A stretch of 64,000 nucleotides of DNA from the NCBI RefSeq assembly GCF_011682055.1, contig NZ_JAAQOM010000009.1, positions 186,001 to 250,000 on the forward strand. The letters are read 5' to 3'. The notes beneath the pieces were generated by a model. That model ran no database searches. It had not been told where the DNA came from and was given only the letters and a program-made list of their open reading frames with translations. Shown here in pieces: positions 1 through 9,486 of the stretch (position 1 is the stretch's first letter; every line of letters begins with the position of its first letter). The translations under genes were made by a program, and so were the position numbers. The DNA comes from Telluria antibiotica (GTDB taxonomy: Bacteria > Pseudomonadota > Gammaproteobacteria > Burkholderiales > Burkholderiaceae_D).

Positions 1-2
1 AC

Positions 3-125
3 GACGAACGCCACACGCCCGCGCTGAAGCGCCTGTTCGCCTGCCGCTGCGGTACGCCGGCCTGCACTGGCACGATGCTGGCGCCGAAGAAGCGCAGCCG
101 CAAGGCCGCCGGCGCCCCGGCCTGA
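3..125 (+). CDS. SET-domain protein methyltransferase, C-terminal fragment
   Basis: Only the last 40 codons lie in the window; the gene starts upstream. The visible tail carries a post-SET zinc motif (CRCG followed by a third Cys six residues after the second, then GTM) and a basic Lys/Arg-Ala terminus. In SET methyltransferases the post-SET cysteines complete the S-adenosylmethionine and lysine channel. Bacteria encode short stand-alone SET proteins of about 150-200 residues, and this looks like one of them. The substrate cannot be told from the fragment. The assignment rests on the Cys pattern alone, so it is moderately sure. Confidence 0.6.
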   Translation, partial: DERHTPALKRLFACRCGTPACTGTMLAPKKRSRKAAGAPA

Positions 126-205
126 GGCAGCCGCCGCGGCCCGGCAGGGCCGGCCGATCGCACCGACAATACCGACAACACTCACAATGTGACCGCAGCC
201 CGCCC

Positions 206-1393
206 ATGAAACCCGTCGTCCGCAGCCTGCTCGAAACCGATCTCTACAAATTCACGATGTGGCAAGCCCTGCTGCACATGCACCCGAACGCCACCGGCGA
301 TTACGAGTTCAAGTGCCGCAACACGCCGGCGTATCCGCTGGCCGAGCTGAAAGACGACGTCGAACGGGAGCTGGACCATCTGTGCACGCTGATGTTCAGC
401 GAGGAGGACGTCGATTACATGCGGTCGCTGCGCTTCATCAAAAGCGACTTCGCCGACTTCCTCACCTTGTTCCGTTTCCAGCGCAAGTTCATCCACGTCG
501 ATACGGACGGCCCGCACCTGCGCATCCGTGCCAGCGGCCCGATCGCGCACGTGATGGGTTTCGAGATATTCGTGCTGTACATCGTCAACGAACTGTACTT
601 CCGCCGCTTCGACCAGCAGGCCGCGCTGACCGTGGCGCGCGAACGACTGGCGCAGAAGATCGCGGAGTTCCGGGCGTTCGAGCAGGAACCGAAGCGGCTG
701 AATCCGTTCGAGTTCTTCGATTTCGGCGTGCGCCGGCGTTTCTCCGGCGACTGGCACGAGGAAGTCGTGGCCACGCTCGCGCGCGAGCTGCCGCAATTTT
801 TCAAGGGCACGTCGAACGTGTACCTGGCGAAAAAATTCGACCTCGTGCCGATCGGGACGATGGCGCACGAATACATGCAGGCGTTCCAGTCGTTCGACGT
901 GCGCCTGCGCGATTTCCAGAAAAAGGCGCTGGAAGACTGGGTGCAGGAATACCGGGGCGACCTGGGGACGGCGCTGACGGACGTCGTCGGCATGGACGCC
1001 TTCCTGCGCGACTTCGACCTGTATTTCGCCAAGCTGTTCGACGGCCTGCGCCACGATTCCGGCGACCCGGTGGCATGGGGCGAGAAGGCCCTCGCGCACT
1101 ACGCCAAGCTGCGCATCGACGCGCGCACGAAGCGCCTCGTGTTCTCCGACGCGCTCACCGTACCGAAGGCGCTCTCGCTGTACCGCCATTTCGCCGACCG
1201 CGTGATGACGGGCTTCGGCATCGGCACCAAGCTGACGAACGACACGCAGTTCGAGCCGCTGAACATCGTCATGAAGCTCACGCGCTGCAACGGCCAGCCC
1301 GTCGCCAAGCTGTCCGACAGCCCCGGCAAGGGCTTTTCCACGGACGAGACCTTCATCGCGTATCTGCGGCAGGTGTTCGATCAGCGCATCTAG
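206..1393 (+). CDS. pncB: Nicotinate phosphoribosyltransferase
   Basis: 395 residues, the usual length of PncB. It converts nicotinate, PRPP and ATP to nicotinate mononucleotide in cytosolic NAD salvage (Preiss-Handler pathway). The N-terminus [14 protein letters not shown] is the family signature, and [15 protein letters not shown] is the conserved phosphoribosyl and catalytic region near residue 280; the C-terminal [19 protein letters not shown] block is also typical. The ATG at 206 is the first start before the signature; no strong Shine-Dalgarno is seen. A nicotinamidase gene (pncA) lies at 28.5 kb, so both steps of nicotinamide salvage are in this window, though not linked in an operon. 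Confidence 0.95.
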   Translation: MKPVVRSLLETDLYKFTMWQALLHMHPNATGDYEFKCRNTPAYPLAELKDDVERELDHLCTLMFSEEDVDYMRSLRFIKSDFADFLTLFRFQRKFIHVDTDGPHLRIRASGPIAHVMGFEIFVLYIVNELYFRRFDQQAALTVARERLAQKIAEFRAFEQEPKRLNPFEFFDFGVRRRFSGDWHEEVVATLARELPQFFKGTSNVYLAKKFDLVPIGTMAHEYMQAFQSFDVRLRDFQKKALEDWVQEYRGDLGTALTDVVGMDAFLRDFDLYFAKLFDGLRHDSGDPVAWGEKALAHYAKLRIDARTKRLVFSDALTVPKALSLYRHFADRVMTGFGIGTKLTNDTQFEPLNIVMKLTRCNGQPVAKLSDSPGKGFSTDETFIAYLRQVFDQRI

Positions 1394-1409
1394 ACCAAGG
1401 ATCCTGACG

Positions 1410-1772
1410 ATGAAAAGATCGAACCGTGCCCTCGTTGCCGCCTTGCTCGCCGTGGCGGCAGGCGCGTCGCTGGCCGACGACGTCATGTCGTCCGAGCAGG
1501 CGACCCGCTACCTTGCGCAGGTCAAGGCCGTCGGCGAGGCGTGCGAGACGCGGTACCCGAACCTGAAGGAGGCGGTGGCCCGTTCCTGGGTCGGCGGCTG
1601 GGACGAGCCGACCCGCGCCTGGGCGGCCGGCCTGATGAAGACCGAGGCGTTCCAGCGCGCGCTGGAAGCGGCGCGCAAGGCGCAGGCGGCGGCCGGGCAG
1701 CCGACCGAGAAGGATTGCACCGCGATGTATGGCAGCTTTCCGCCGCAGGCACCCCCGGACGAGAAGCACTAA
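1410..1772 (+). CDS. Small exported protein of unknown function
   Basis: 120 residues, not recognised. Residues 1-22 form a classic Sec signal peptide (MKRS, then an Ala/Leu-rich core ending ALADD), so the mature protein of about 98 residues should be periplasmic or secreted. Two cysteines (in GEACETRYP and EKDCTAMYG) could form one disulfide. The start follows an AAGGA-like ribosome site and lies 16 bases after pncB, so co-transcription is likely, but nothing in the sequence links it to NAD metabolism. It converges on the sensor kinase gene at 1791. Confidence 0.75.
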   Translation: MKRSNRALVAALLAVAAGASLADDVMSSEQATRYLAQVKAVGEACETRYPNLKEAVARSWVGGWDEPTRAWAAGLMKTEAFQRALEAARKAQAAAGQPTEKDCTAMYGSFPPQAPPDEKH

Positions 1773-1790
1773 CAACGGGCCGGCGTCCGC

Positions 1791-3995
1791 TCAGGTGTCC
1801 GCGGCTCCAAGCGCCCGCCGCAAATCGTTCACGCTGGCCGGCTTGGTCAGGTGCAGGTCGAACACGGCGATGTCGCCTTGCGCATGCGCTGCCACACCCG
1901 CCTGGCGGCCGTAGCCGGTGAGCGCGGCGAGCCGCAGCGGCCCCGCCGCGGCGCGGCGCATCGCGGCGGCCAGCGCGTAGCCGTCCATGTCCGGCAGGCC
2001 GATGTCGAGGATCGCGGCGTCGGGCGGCCATGCGGCCTGCACGTCCAGCCCGGCCGCCGCCGTGTGCGCCGTGCGCACGTCGTGCCCCAGCTCGCGCAGG
2101 ACGGCGGCCGTCAGGGCGGCGGCGTCTTCGTTGTCGTCCACGACGAGCACCCGCAGCGCCGGCGCGGCCGCGTGCACGGCGGCGGGCGGTGCCGCGCACG
2201 CGGGCGCGCCCAGCGGCAACAGGATCTCGAAGCGGCTGCCGAGGCCGGGGCCGTCGCTGTGTGCGCGCACGCGGCCGCCGTGCAGCTCGACGATGCGGTG
2301 CACGATGGCGAGGCCCAGGCCCAGGCCGGCGTGGCGCACGAGCGGTTGCGGCGCCTGGTAGAACGGCTCGAACACGCGCGCCGCCAGGCCGGCTTCCATG
2401 CCGATGCCGTTGTCGGCCACGACGAGGAGCGCCGCGTCGTGCCCGCGGTCCAGGGCGACGTGCGTATCGGTGCTGCCGAAGCGGGCGGCGTTCGACAGCA
2501 GGTTGCCGAGCACCTGCACGAGGCGGTGCTCGTCGCCGTCGACCCACAGCGCATCCGGTGCCTGCACGCGGATCGGCTGCCCGGGCAGCGCGGCGACGGC
2601 GTGGCGCACGACGGCCGCCAGGTCGACGGGACACACGTCGAGGCGCAGCTTGCCGGACGCGATGCGCGACACGTCGAGCAGGTCGTCGACGAGGTGTTTC
2701 AGGTGCTCGACCTGGCGCCGCATGATGCCGCGCTCGCGCAGGCTCGCGGTGTCGCCGCGCAGGTCCATCAGGTCGAGCGCGCCGGCGATCGGCGCGAGCG
2801 GATTGCGCAGCTCGTGCCCCAGCACGGCGAGGAATTCGTCCTTTGCGCGGCCGGCCTGGCGCGCCTGTTCCAGCGCGTCCTCGCGCCGCGCCAGCGCGTC
2901 GGCGAGGGAGTCGAGCAGCCGGCCCCGTTCCTGTTCATGGGCGGCGCGGCGCGCGCCGGCCGCCGCCAGCGCGGTGCCCATCGCGTCGATCTCGCGGATG
3001 CGCGAATGGGGCAGGGCCAGTTCCGTGCCCGCGCCCAGCGCCGCGGCGCCCGCCTCGACGGCGGCGATCCGGCGCACGATGCGCCGGGCCAGCAGCGACG
3101 CGAGGCCGATGCTCAGCGCCAGCGACAGCACGATGCCCGCGCCGTACCACTTGAAGCCTTCCGTGGGACCGCCCGCCCAGCCGACGGGCGGCGCGCCGAC
3201 GGCGACCGTCCAGCCGTAGCGCGACAGCCGCGTGTAGGCCGATGCCAGCGACGCGCCTTCGATCGACTGTGTCTGGCCCGTGCCTTCCGGGCCGTTCAGC
3301 CGGATCAGGCGCGCGAGCGACGGGCTGGGCACGGTGCCGATGAGCTCCAGTCCGCCCTTCGAGCGGGCGACGATGGCGCCATCGCCGTCCAGCACCGTGA
3401 TCACGGACCCGGGCGGCACCTGCTGGCGCGTGACGACGCGCATGATGCGGTCGGGCTGGACGATCGCCGTCAGCACGTACGGCCGGCCGTGCACGTCGGT
3501 CACGGGATAGCGCACGGGCACGGCGGCGCGTCCGCCCTGGCCGCGCGCCACGTGGCCGATCACGGGGCGGCGCAGCACGAGCGCGAGGCGCAGGCTGGAC
3601 GGATCGGCGATCGGCTGCGGTGCCGCGCCGTACGGTGCCGTCGTGCGGAACAGCATGCGGCCGTCGCTGCCGGCCAACGTCACGCCCAGCCATTCGGCCT
3701 GCGCCCTGGCCTGGTCGCGGGCAATGGGATAGAAGGCGGCCAGGTCACCCGCCTCGAGCGCCGGCGTGCGCGCCATGCTGGCGAGGGTGGCGACGGTGCC
3801 GTCCAGTTCCGCGTCGACGGCGCTCGACAGTGCGCGCGCCAGGTCCAGCAGCGCACGCTCCTGTTCGCTCTGATGGTATTCGGCGGCGAGGTGCACGCTC
3901 CAGGCGCCCAGCGCGGCCAGGGGGAGCAGGCCGGTTGCCGTCAGCAGGACCAGGAGGTGACGCAGGGATAGCGATGGGCCGCGTTGGGCGAGCAT
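1791..3995 (-). CDS. Membrane hybrid sensor histidine kinase/response regulator
   Basis: 734 residues from the ATG at 3995; in-frame sequence further upstream is AT-rich and reads as non-coding. Order: transmembrane segment near residues 10-30, a Cache-like periplasmic sensor, a second membrane segment near 270-295, a HAMP-like linker, HisKA with GHELRNPLAP (phospho-His394), an HATPase_c domain with NGIGM and GLGLGLAIV boxes, then a receiver with DDNED acidic pocket, Asp664 in LDIGLPDMDG and a KP motif. All catalytic residues look intact. The architecture closely matches the kinase at 24450-26690, so they are probably paralogues. The ligand is unknown and no partner regulator is adjacent. Confidence 0.9.
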   Translation of the reverse strand: MLAQRGPSLSLRHLLVLLTATGLLPLAALGAWSVHLAAEYHQSEQERALLDLARALSSAVDAELDGTVATLASMARTPALEAGDLAAFYPIARDQARAQAEWLGVTLAGSDGRMLFRTTAPYGAAPQPIADPSSLRLALVLRRPVIGHVARGQGGRAAVPVRYPVTDVHGRPYVLTAIVQPDRIMRVVTRQQVPPGSVITVLDGDGAIVARSKGGLELIGTVPSPSLARLIRLNGPEGTGQTQSIEGASLASAYTRLSRYGWTVAVGAPPVGWAGGPTEGFKWYGAGIVLSLALSIGLASLLARRIVRRIAAVEAGAAALGAGTELALPHSRIREIDAMGTALAAAGARRAAHEQERGRLLDSLADALARREDALEQARQAGRAKDEFLAVLGHELRNPLAPIAGALDLMDLRGDTASLRERGIMRRQVEHLKHLVDDLLDVSRIASGKLRLDVCPVDLAAVVRHAVAALPGQPIRVQAPDALWVDGDEHRLVQVLGNLLSNAARFGSTDTHVALDRGHDAALLVVADNGIGMEAGLAARVFEPFYQAPQPLVRHAGLGLGLAIVHRIVELHGGRVRAHSDGPGLGSRFEILLPLGAPACAAPPAAVHAAAPALRVLVVDDNEDAAALTAAVLRELGHDVRTAHTAAAGLDVQAAWPPDAAILDIGLPDMDGYALAAAMRRAAAGPLRLAALTGYGRQAGVAAHAQGDIAVFDLHLTKPASVNDLRRALGAADT

Positions 3996-4312
3996 GGAAT
4001 CGGGATTCGAGAAAAGGCCGATTATAAGTCCAAACCGACGCGGCGGACATTCGCTCATGCATTCGTGAAATGGCGTCGATTCGGTAATTAACCATTCGCG
4101 GAAAGCCGATGTCTGGAAGCCGCAACATCCATGGATTATCACAAAATATTTCACCTGAAAATCATTGGAGGCGTTCGAATCGCAACAACTGGCGATATTA
4201 TATTTACCTAGCACATCGATAAATAACACGCGGAATGCGGGTCCGTCATTGCAATACGAGCACCGGCGCGCCTTATGGGAATGCGGGTTTATTTATATTT
4301 CAGGAATGAAAT
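3996..4312. other. AT-rich intergenic region between divergent regulators
   Basis: These 317 bases separate the kinase start from the LuxR-type gene and are clearly richer in A+T than the flanks, especially after 4160. No convincing gene is present. The stretch must hold both divergent promoters; an 11-base direct repeat (4232-4242 and 4278-4288) lies just upstream of the LuxR-type gene. Confidence 0.6.
4232..4288. promoter_or_regulatory. Direct repeat, possible operator of the LuxR-type gene
   Basis: The 11-mer GGAATGCGGGT occurs at 4232-4242 and again at 4278-4288, 46 bases apart, and the second copy ends 24 bases before the ATG at 4313. Repeats this close to a start in an AT-rich leader can be regulator sites. 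There is no independent evidence for binding. Confidence 0.3.
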
Positions 4313-5014
4313 ATGACGCCACAACGACTGTCGATATCGGAGACGCCCATTCGCGTCATGGTGGTGGAAACCCACCAGTTGATCCTGTGGGCTTTGACCA
4401 AACTGATCAATAGCCATCGGCCGGGCATGGAAGTGGTGGGCGTTGCGGGCACGCAATCCGATGCGTTGCTCCAGCTGCCTGCGGTGGCACCGGACCTCGT
4501 GCTGATGAAGTACGAGCTCGCGGTCACGGCCCACCAGACTACCCTCCCCGAGGTGCTGACGTGCGGGCGCCACACGCTGCTGTTCGCGGAAGAGGTGGGG
4601 GCGGACACGCTGGCGTCGGCGCTGCGCTGCGGTGCGCACGGCCTGCTGAGCCGCAGCTCCAGCGCCGACGAGATCGTCAAGGCCATCGAGAAGACGCATC
4701 AGGGCGAGCTGTGGTTCGGGCGCGAAGCGACCTGTCTCGCGCTCAACGCCTTGCGCGGCGGCGAGTCGGTGCGGGGGCATGCGCACCACGACGGCCTCGA
4801 TGCGCTGACGCCCCGCGAGCGGCGCGTCCTGCAGGCCGTGGTGACCAACAAGGTGCGGACGAATCGGGACCTGGCGAAAATCCTGTTCATTTCCGAATCC
4901 ACATTGCGGAATCATCTATCATCGATTTATCAGAAACTCGGCTTGAGTAATCGGCTGGATTTATATGTGTACGCGCAGAGCCATTTGGTAACAAATACTG
5001 CCGAAATAGCGTGA
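4313..5014 (+). CDS. LuxR-family regulator with degenerate (pseudo) receiver domain
   Basis: 233 residues laid out like a NarL/FixJ response regulator: receiver-like domain about 12-130, and a C-terminal GerE helix-turn-helix (LTPRERRVLQAVV ... LRNHLSSIYQKLG). The phosphorylation site is lost: the acidic pair after beta-1 is E19-T20, the phosphoacceptor Asp is Lys66 (DLVLMKYEL) and the conserved Lys is Arg114. Signalling through phosphorylation is therefore unlikely; dimerisation, ligand binding or protein contact would be alternatives (inference). It ends 16 bases from the end of the Tad pilus operon, convergently, which makes pilus control a reasonable but untested guess. Confidence 0.85.
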   Translation: MTPQRLSISETPIRVMVVETHQLILWALTKLINSHRPGMEVVGVAGTQSDALLQLPAVAPDLVLMKYELAVTAHQTTLPEVLTCGRHTLLFAEEVGADTLASALRCGAHGLLSRSSSADEIVKAIEKTHQGELWFGREATCLALNALRGGESVRGHAHHDGLDALTPRERRVLQAVVTNKVRTNRDLAKILFISESTLRNHLSSIYQKLGLSNRLDLYVYAQSHLVTNTAEIA

Positions 5015-5030
5015 AGCGCGTCGTTTCTGA

Positions 5031-5936
5031 TTAATGGAGGAGCAGCGGGGCGATTGTCCGGATTATCTGAATGATGGCCGGCCCGAGCACGACCATGATA
5101 ATCGACGGGAAAATGAACAGGACGAGCGGGAATAGCACCTTGGTCGGTATTTTGGCGGCCTTTTCTTCCGCCCGGGTTTGGCGTTTGTGGCGCAAATCGT
5201 CGGAAAACACCCGCAGTGAATCGCCGATGCTGACACCGAACCGGTCCGCCTGGCTCAGCATCGTCGCGAACGACGTCAATTCCTCGACGCCCGTGCGCAG
5301 CGCCAGGTTGCGCAGTGACGTTTCGCGCGTGCCGCCGGCACGCATCTCGAGGTTCGTCAGCTGGAGTTCTTCGGCCAGGGCCGGGCTCCTGGCCTGCATT
5401 TCCTCGGCCACGCGTGTCAGCGCCGTGTCCATGCCCAGCCCCGCCTCGACGCACACGAGCAGCAGGTCGGCGGCGTCGGGGAAGCCGTCGAAAATGTCGC
5501 GCCTGCGCGCGCGCGCGGCCAGCGCCAGCGCGATGTTCGGCAGGTAGCAGCCGGCGGTCGCCGCGGCGACGACCCACAGCAGCAGGGTCATGCCCGTCGC
5601 CTCGTGCGACACGCGCAGGGCCAGGTACGTGGGCACGCCGACCAGCGCCGGCAGCAGCGTCTTCAGGCCGAAGAACACGTGCGGCGCCTTCGGATGGCGG
5701 ATCCCGGCGTTCATGAACTTGATGCGGATCGGCGACGTGTCCCAGTTGCCGGCGGGCGTCGACAACCTGGCGAACGGCGTCACGGCATTGGCGATCCGCT
5801 CGCGCCAGGCCGGCGCGGCCGGGCTGGCGGGGGCCAGCGCGTGCAGGCGCCGGCCGGTGCGGTCGGGAACCAGCCACAGGTACAGGCCGACACAGCCGAA
5901 GGTAACGGCAAGGAACACGACGATGGGCAGTAACAT
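5031..5936 (-). CDS. tadC: Tad pilus inner-membrane platform protein TadC
   Basis: 301 residues with a GspF/T2SSF-type domain. Membrane segments are visible near residues 1-20, about 95-135, and at the C-terminus (LFPLVLFIFPSIIMVVLGPAIIQII, quoted here only as a hydrophobic block). TadB and TadC form the inner-membrane platform on which the TadA ATPase drives Flp pilin assembly. The chosen ATG at 5936 lies 11 bases after the tadB stop and gives the usual TadC length. It is the last gene of the minus-strand pilus operon. Confidence 0.9.
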   Translation of the reverse strand: MLLPIVVFLAVTFGCVGLYLWLVPDRTGRRLHALAPASPAAPAWRERIANAVTPFARLSTPAGNWDTSPIRIKFMNAGIRHPKAPHVFFGLKTLLPALVGVPTYLALRVSHEATGMTLLLWVVAAATAGCYLPNIALALAARARRRDIFDGFPDAADLLLVCVEAGLGMDTALTRVAEEMQARSPALAEELQLTNLEMRAGGTRETSLRNLALRTGVEELTSFATMLSQADRFGVSIGDSLRVFSDDLRHKRQTRAEEKAAKIPTKVLFPLVLFIFPSIIMVVLGPAIIQIIRTIAPLLLH

Positions 5937-5947
5937 GGCGTTCTCCT

Positions 5948-6937
5948 TCAGACACGGATACGGGTGATGCGGCTCAGGACGATGATGCCGAACACCATCA
6001 TGCACAGCAGGGTACGCAGGATGCTGACGCCGATGGGGTCGACCCATAGCGGTCGCATGAAATCGGGATTGATCCAGTACAGCAGGGCGCCCAGCAGGAA
6101 GGGCAGCAAGGCCAGCGTCCAGGCGGACATCCGGCCTTCCGCCGACAGGACCCGCACGCGCGCGAGCAGTTTCAGGCGTTCGCGAATCAGCTTGCTCAGG
6201 TTGCCGATCACTTCCGCCAGGTTGCCGCCCGACTGCCGCTGGATCAGGACGGCCACCGCGAAATACCGGTAGTCCGTCAGCGGCACGCGCGCGCACAGCC
6301 CCGCCAGTGCCTGCTGGAGCGAGACGCCGAAGCTGACCTGCTCGTGCACGAGCCGGAACTCGGCGGCGATCGGCTCCGGCATTTCATCGGCCAGCATCTG
6401 GATGCCCAGCGGCAGCGAGTGGCCGGCGCGCACGGCGCGCGTGATGAGGTCCAGCGCTTCCGGCAACTGCTGATCGAGCCGGCGCAGCCGGCGCCGGCGT
6501 TTCGTCGCCACGTAGCCCCAGGGCAGGGCGGCCAGCAGGGCCGCGAGGATGAGGCAGAAGTACAGCGGCTGCGCCCCCACAGTGCCCACCACCAGCCCGG
6601 CGGCACCGGCCGCAGCGCTGAGCAGCAGGAGGCGTGCGACGGTCCAGTGCAGGCCGGCCTGGCCGAGCAGGTTGTGCAGGGTCGACGCCACGACGACGCC
6701 GCTCAGGATGCGGGCCACGAACGACAGCTCCGACAGGCGGCCCCGCTTCAGCAGCGGGCGGCGGGCCGGGCTGGCGGTCGTGTGCTGGAGCTGGTCGAGG
6801 CGCCGCTGCAGCCGCATCGCCTCCGGCCCGCGGCGCGCGCGGTACAGCAGCCACGCGCCCTCGACGAACAGGACGACGGATACGAACACTAGCAGCAGGA
6901 TCACGAACAAGCCTTGGCCGGACGGGTTCTCTGACAT
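5948..6937 (-). CDS. tadB: Tad pilus inner-membrane platform protein TadB
   Basis: 329 residues, GspF-type. An N-terminal membrane segment (about 10-30) is followed by a basic linker, two more helices near 80-125, the T2SSF cytoplasmic domain (LPEALDLITRAVRAGHSLP), and two C-terminal membrane helices. The ATG at 6937 follows a GGAGAG ribosome site and lies 10 bases after the tadA stop. It pairs with TadC as the platform of the Flp secretion machine. Confidence 0.9.
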   Translation of the reverse strand: MSENPSGQGLFVILLLVFVSVVLFVEGAWLLYRARRGPEAMRLQRRLDQLQHTTASPARRPLLKRGRLSELSFVARILSGVVVASTLHNLLGQAGLHWTVARLLLLSAAAGAAGLVVGTVGAQPLYFCLILAALLAALPWGYVATKRRRRLRRLDQQLPEALDLITRAVRAGHSLPLGIQMLADEMPEPIAAEFRLVHEQVSFGVSLQQALAGLCARVPLTDYRYFAVAVLIQRQSGGNLAEVIGNLSKLIRERLKLLARVRVLSAEGRMSAWTLALLPFLLGALLYWINPDFMRPLWVDPIGVSILRTLLCMMVFGIIVLSRITRIRV

Positions 6938-6947
6938 GACGCTCTCC

Positions 6948-8300
6948 TCAGGCAAGGCGGCGGGACGGATCGAACATGTGGTCGGGCAGGTGGATGCCGA
7001 ATGCACGCAGCCGCTCGGCGACGCGGGGACGCACGCCCGTCGCCTGGAAATGGCCGATGATGCGGCCGTCGCAGTCGACGCCCGTCTGGTGGTAAGCGAA
7101 GATTTCCTGCATCGTGATCACGTCGCCTTCCATGCCCGTGATCTCCTGGATGCTCGTGACCTTGCGCCGGCCGTCCGGCAGGCGCAGCGCCTGGATGACG
7201 ACCGTGATGGCGGACGCGATCTGCTGGCGCGCCGCCTTGTGCGGCAGGTTCAGGTTGGCCATGCCGATCATGTTTTCCAGCCGCGACAGCGCATCGCGCG
7301 GCGTGTTCGCGTGGATCGTCGTCAGCGAGCCTTCGTGGCCCGTGTTCATGGCCTGCAGCATGTCGACCGCCTCGGCGCCGCGCACCTCGCCGATGATGAT
7401 GCGGTCCGGGCGCATCCGCAGGGCGTTCTTGACGAGGGCGCGCGCCGTGACCTCGCCCTTGCCCTCGATGTTCGGCGGCCGCGTTTCCAGGCGCACGACG
7501 TGCGGCTGCTGCAGCTGCAGCTCGGCGGCGTCCTCGATTGTCACGAGGCGCTCGACCTCGGGGATGTAGCCGGACAGGATGTTCAGCAAGGTCGTCTTGC
7601 CGGCGCCCGTGCCGCCCGAGATCATCATGTTGACCTTCGCGCGGCTCAGGCCCTCGAGCATGTCGGCCATGTCCGGCGTGAGGCTGTGCAGCTCGTCCAC
7701 CAGGTTCGTCATCTTGAGCGGGATGTGCGCGAAACGGCGGATCGACATCATCGGGCCGTCCAGCGCGACCGGCGGGATCACTGCGTTGACGCGCGAGCCG
7801 TCGGGCAGGCGCGCGTCGACCATCGGGCTCGATTCGTCGATGCGGCGGCCGACGAGCGACACGATCTTGTCGATGATGCGCATCAGGTGGCGGTCGTCCG
7901 TGAACGTGACGTCGGACAGTTCCAGCTTGCCGTGGCGTTCGACGTAGATCTTGTCCCACGCGTTGACGAGGATGTCGGAGACGGCCGGATCGGCCATCAG
8001 CAGTTCGAGCGGTCCGAAGCCCAGCATCTCGTGCTGGATGTCGCGCACGAGCATGCGCCGTTCGATGCCGCTGACGGGCGTGTCCTCGTCCAGCAGCATG
8101 CCGTCGATCGCGGTGGCGATCTCCTGGCGCAGGCGGTCGGCCGGCAGGGTTTCCAGTACCGTGAGGTCGAACCGGTCGAGCAGCTTCAGGTGCATCTGCT
8201 CCTTCAGTTGTTTGTAGGCGTCGCGCAGGATCGCCTGCTGGGCGCCGGCCTTGCCGGCATCCGCGGCGGCGGGCATGCTGAGTTTTTCGCGCAGGGACAT
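6948..8300 (-). CDS. tadA: Tad pilus assembly ATPase TadA/CpaF
   Basis: 450 residues, a type II/IV secretion-like hexameric ATPase that powers Flp pilus extension. Walker A is [14 protein letters not shown], Walker B region [11 protein letters not shown], and His box [11 protein letters not shown]; all are intact. The Asp-rich N-terminal part ([12 protein letters not shown]) is typical of CpaF. The ATG at 8300 is preceded by a GGAGGAT ribosome site and follows tadZ by 20 bases. Confidence 0.95.
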   Translation of the reverse strand: MSLREKLSMPAAADAGKAGAQQAILRDAYKQLKEQMHLKLLDRFDLTVLETLPADRLRQEIATAIDGMLLDEDTPVSGIERRMLVRDIQHEMLGFGPLELLMADPAVSDILVNAWDKIYVERHGKLELSDVTFTDDRHLMRIIDKIVSLVGRRIDESSPMVDARLPDGSRVNAVIPPVALDGPMMSIRRFAHIPLKMTNLVDELHSLTPDMADMLEGLSRAKVNMMISGGTGAGKTTLLNILSGYIPEVERLVTIEDAAELQLQQPHVVRLETRPPNIEGKGEVTARALVKNALRMRPDRIIIGEVRGAEAVDMLQAMNTGHEGSLTTIHANTPRDALSRLENMIGMANLNLPHKAARQQIASAITVVIQALRLPDGRRKVTSIQEITGMEGDVITMQEIFAYHQTGVDCDGRIIGHFQATGVRPRVAERLRAFGIHLPDHMFDPSRRLA

Positions 8301-8320
8301 GGCATCCTCCGTCGGTCGGG

Positions 8321-9469
8321 TCAGGCGCGCCGGAACAGGCGGTCGAACAGGCCAGCAGGCGGCTCGGCCGAGGGCGCCATCGCGCCGCCCAGTTCCGACA
8401 GCCCGCGGATCACGCCGTGCTTGCGCTCCACCTGCACGAGCGGCACGCCGTGGTTGATTGCCGTGCTCACCTGGCGCCAGCCGTTCGCGATCATGTGGAT
8501 CTCGTGCGCGCCCAGCGTGTGCCGGATCTTGTCGAGCGTGATGTCGTCGCGCTTGTCGTAGCGGTTCAGCAGCAGCTCGATCTTGTCCTTCGGGTAGTCG
8601 AGCGAGCGGAACACGGACATCAGCTTGTCGGCATTGCGCAGGTGCGGCACGCTGGCCTGCAGCACGAGGAAAATCGACGCGGCCTGGTCCAGCGCCGTCA
8701 TCAGCATGGCGTCGACGACGCGCGGCAGGTCGAGCAGCACGAAGTCGTACTGCGTGACGGCCAGCTTGAGGATGGCGTCCACGTGCTCGGGGCGGATGTC
8801 CGCGGCCTGGCCCGGCTCTTCCGGCGCCGCGAGGATGCCGTAGGTGGGCGTGACCTTGATGGTGGTTGCGTGGAGCAGGGGCGCGTCGAGACGCTTGATG
8901 TCGCGCGTCAGGTCCGTGATCGTGCTCGCCGCGCGGGTGTCCTGCAGGAAGCTGAGCGCGTCGCCGAACTGCAGGTTCAGGTCGATCAGCAGCACCTTGT
9001 GGGTCTGCGCCAGCTGGTAGCCGAAGTTCGTCGCGAGAAACGTCGTGCCGCTGCCGCCGCTCGTGCCGATGAAGGCGTGGATCTTGCCGTGGTTGGCCGT
9101 GCGCACGGCCGACAGCTTCGCCGCCGCGCGTTCGACAGCCGCCAGCAGCTCGCCGGGATGCGCGGACGGCAGCACCTCCCGCACGCCGGCACGCATGGCG
9201 TCGATCAGGAAGCCGGGCGCACGCGCGGTGGACAGCAGCAGCACCGCCACCCCGGGGCATTGCATGGTCGTGCGCTCGATCTGTGCGAAGTCGAGCGCCT
9301 CTTCGTTGCGGCCGTCCAGCAGCAGCACGTCCGGCGCCAGCGCCTTGGCGAGCGTGCGCAGCTCGGCCGCGTTGCCCGCCGTGCTCATGAGGTCGTGGCC
9401 GGTCACGGCCAGGATCGAGGCCGCCAGCTTGAGGAAGGCCTTGTCCTCGGAAACGATTACGATTTTCAT
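8321..9469 (-). CDS. tadZ: Tad pilus localisation protein TadZ/CpaE
   Basis: 382 residues. An N-terminal atypical receiver (about 1-120, starting MKIVIVSEDKAFLKLAAS) is followed by a MinD/ParA-type ATPase with a deviant P-loop (GTSGGSGTTFLATNFG) and the LLIDLNLQFGD block. TadZ/CpaE proteins place the Tad machine in the cell. The P-loop carries Thr-Thr where the second P-loop Lys would stand and lacks the signature Lys as well; this is common in TadZ proteins and suggests weak or no ATP hydrolysis. The ATG at 9469 lies 17 bases after the upstream gene. Confidence 0.9.
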   Translation of the reverse strand: MKIVIVSEDKAFLKLAASILAVTGHDLMSTAGNAAELRTLAKALAPDVLLLDGRNEEALDFAQIERTTMQCPGVAVLLLSTARAPGFLIDAMRAGVREVLPSAHPGELLAAVERAAAKLSAVRTANHGKIHAFIGTSGGSGTTFLATNFGYQLAQTHKVLLIDLNLQFGDALSFLQDTRAASTITDLTRDIKRLDAPLLHATTIKVTPTYGILAAPEEPGQAADIRPEHVDAILKLAVTQYDFVLLDLPRVVDAMLMTALDQAASIFLVLQASVPHLRNADKLMSVFRSLDYPKDKIELLLNRYDKRDDITLDKIRHTLGAHEIHMIANGWRQVSTAINHGVPLVQVERKHGVIRGLSELGGAMAPSAEPPAGLFDRLFRRA

Positions 9470-9486
9470 GGTGTCCTCTCGATGGG

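Noticed and set aside
96..98. Search for tRNA, rRNA or riboswitch elements across the window
   Set aside because: No cloverleaf, rRNA core or known riboswitch pattern was recognised by eye; structured small RNAs could still be missed.
1851..3971. Long plus-strand frame opposite the first hybrid kinase
   Set aside because: Arg/Ala/His-rich translation with no recognisable domain; the minus strand encodes an intact kinase.
6549..8561. Plus-strand frame of 670 codons over tadB and tadA
   Set aside because: Shadow of two well-conserved Tad genes; composition typical of antisense GC-rich DNA.
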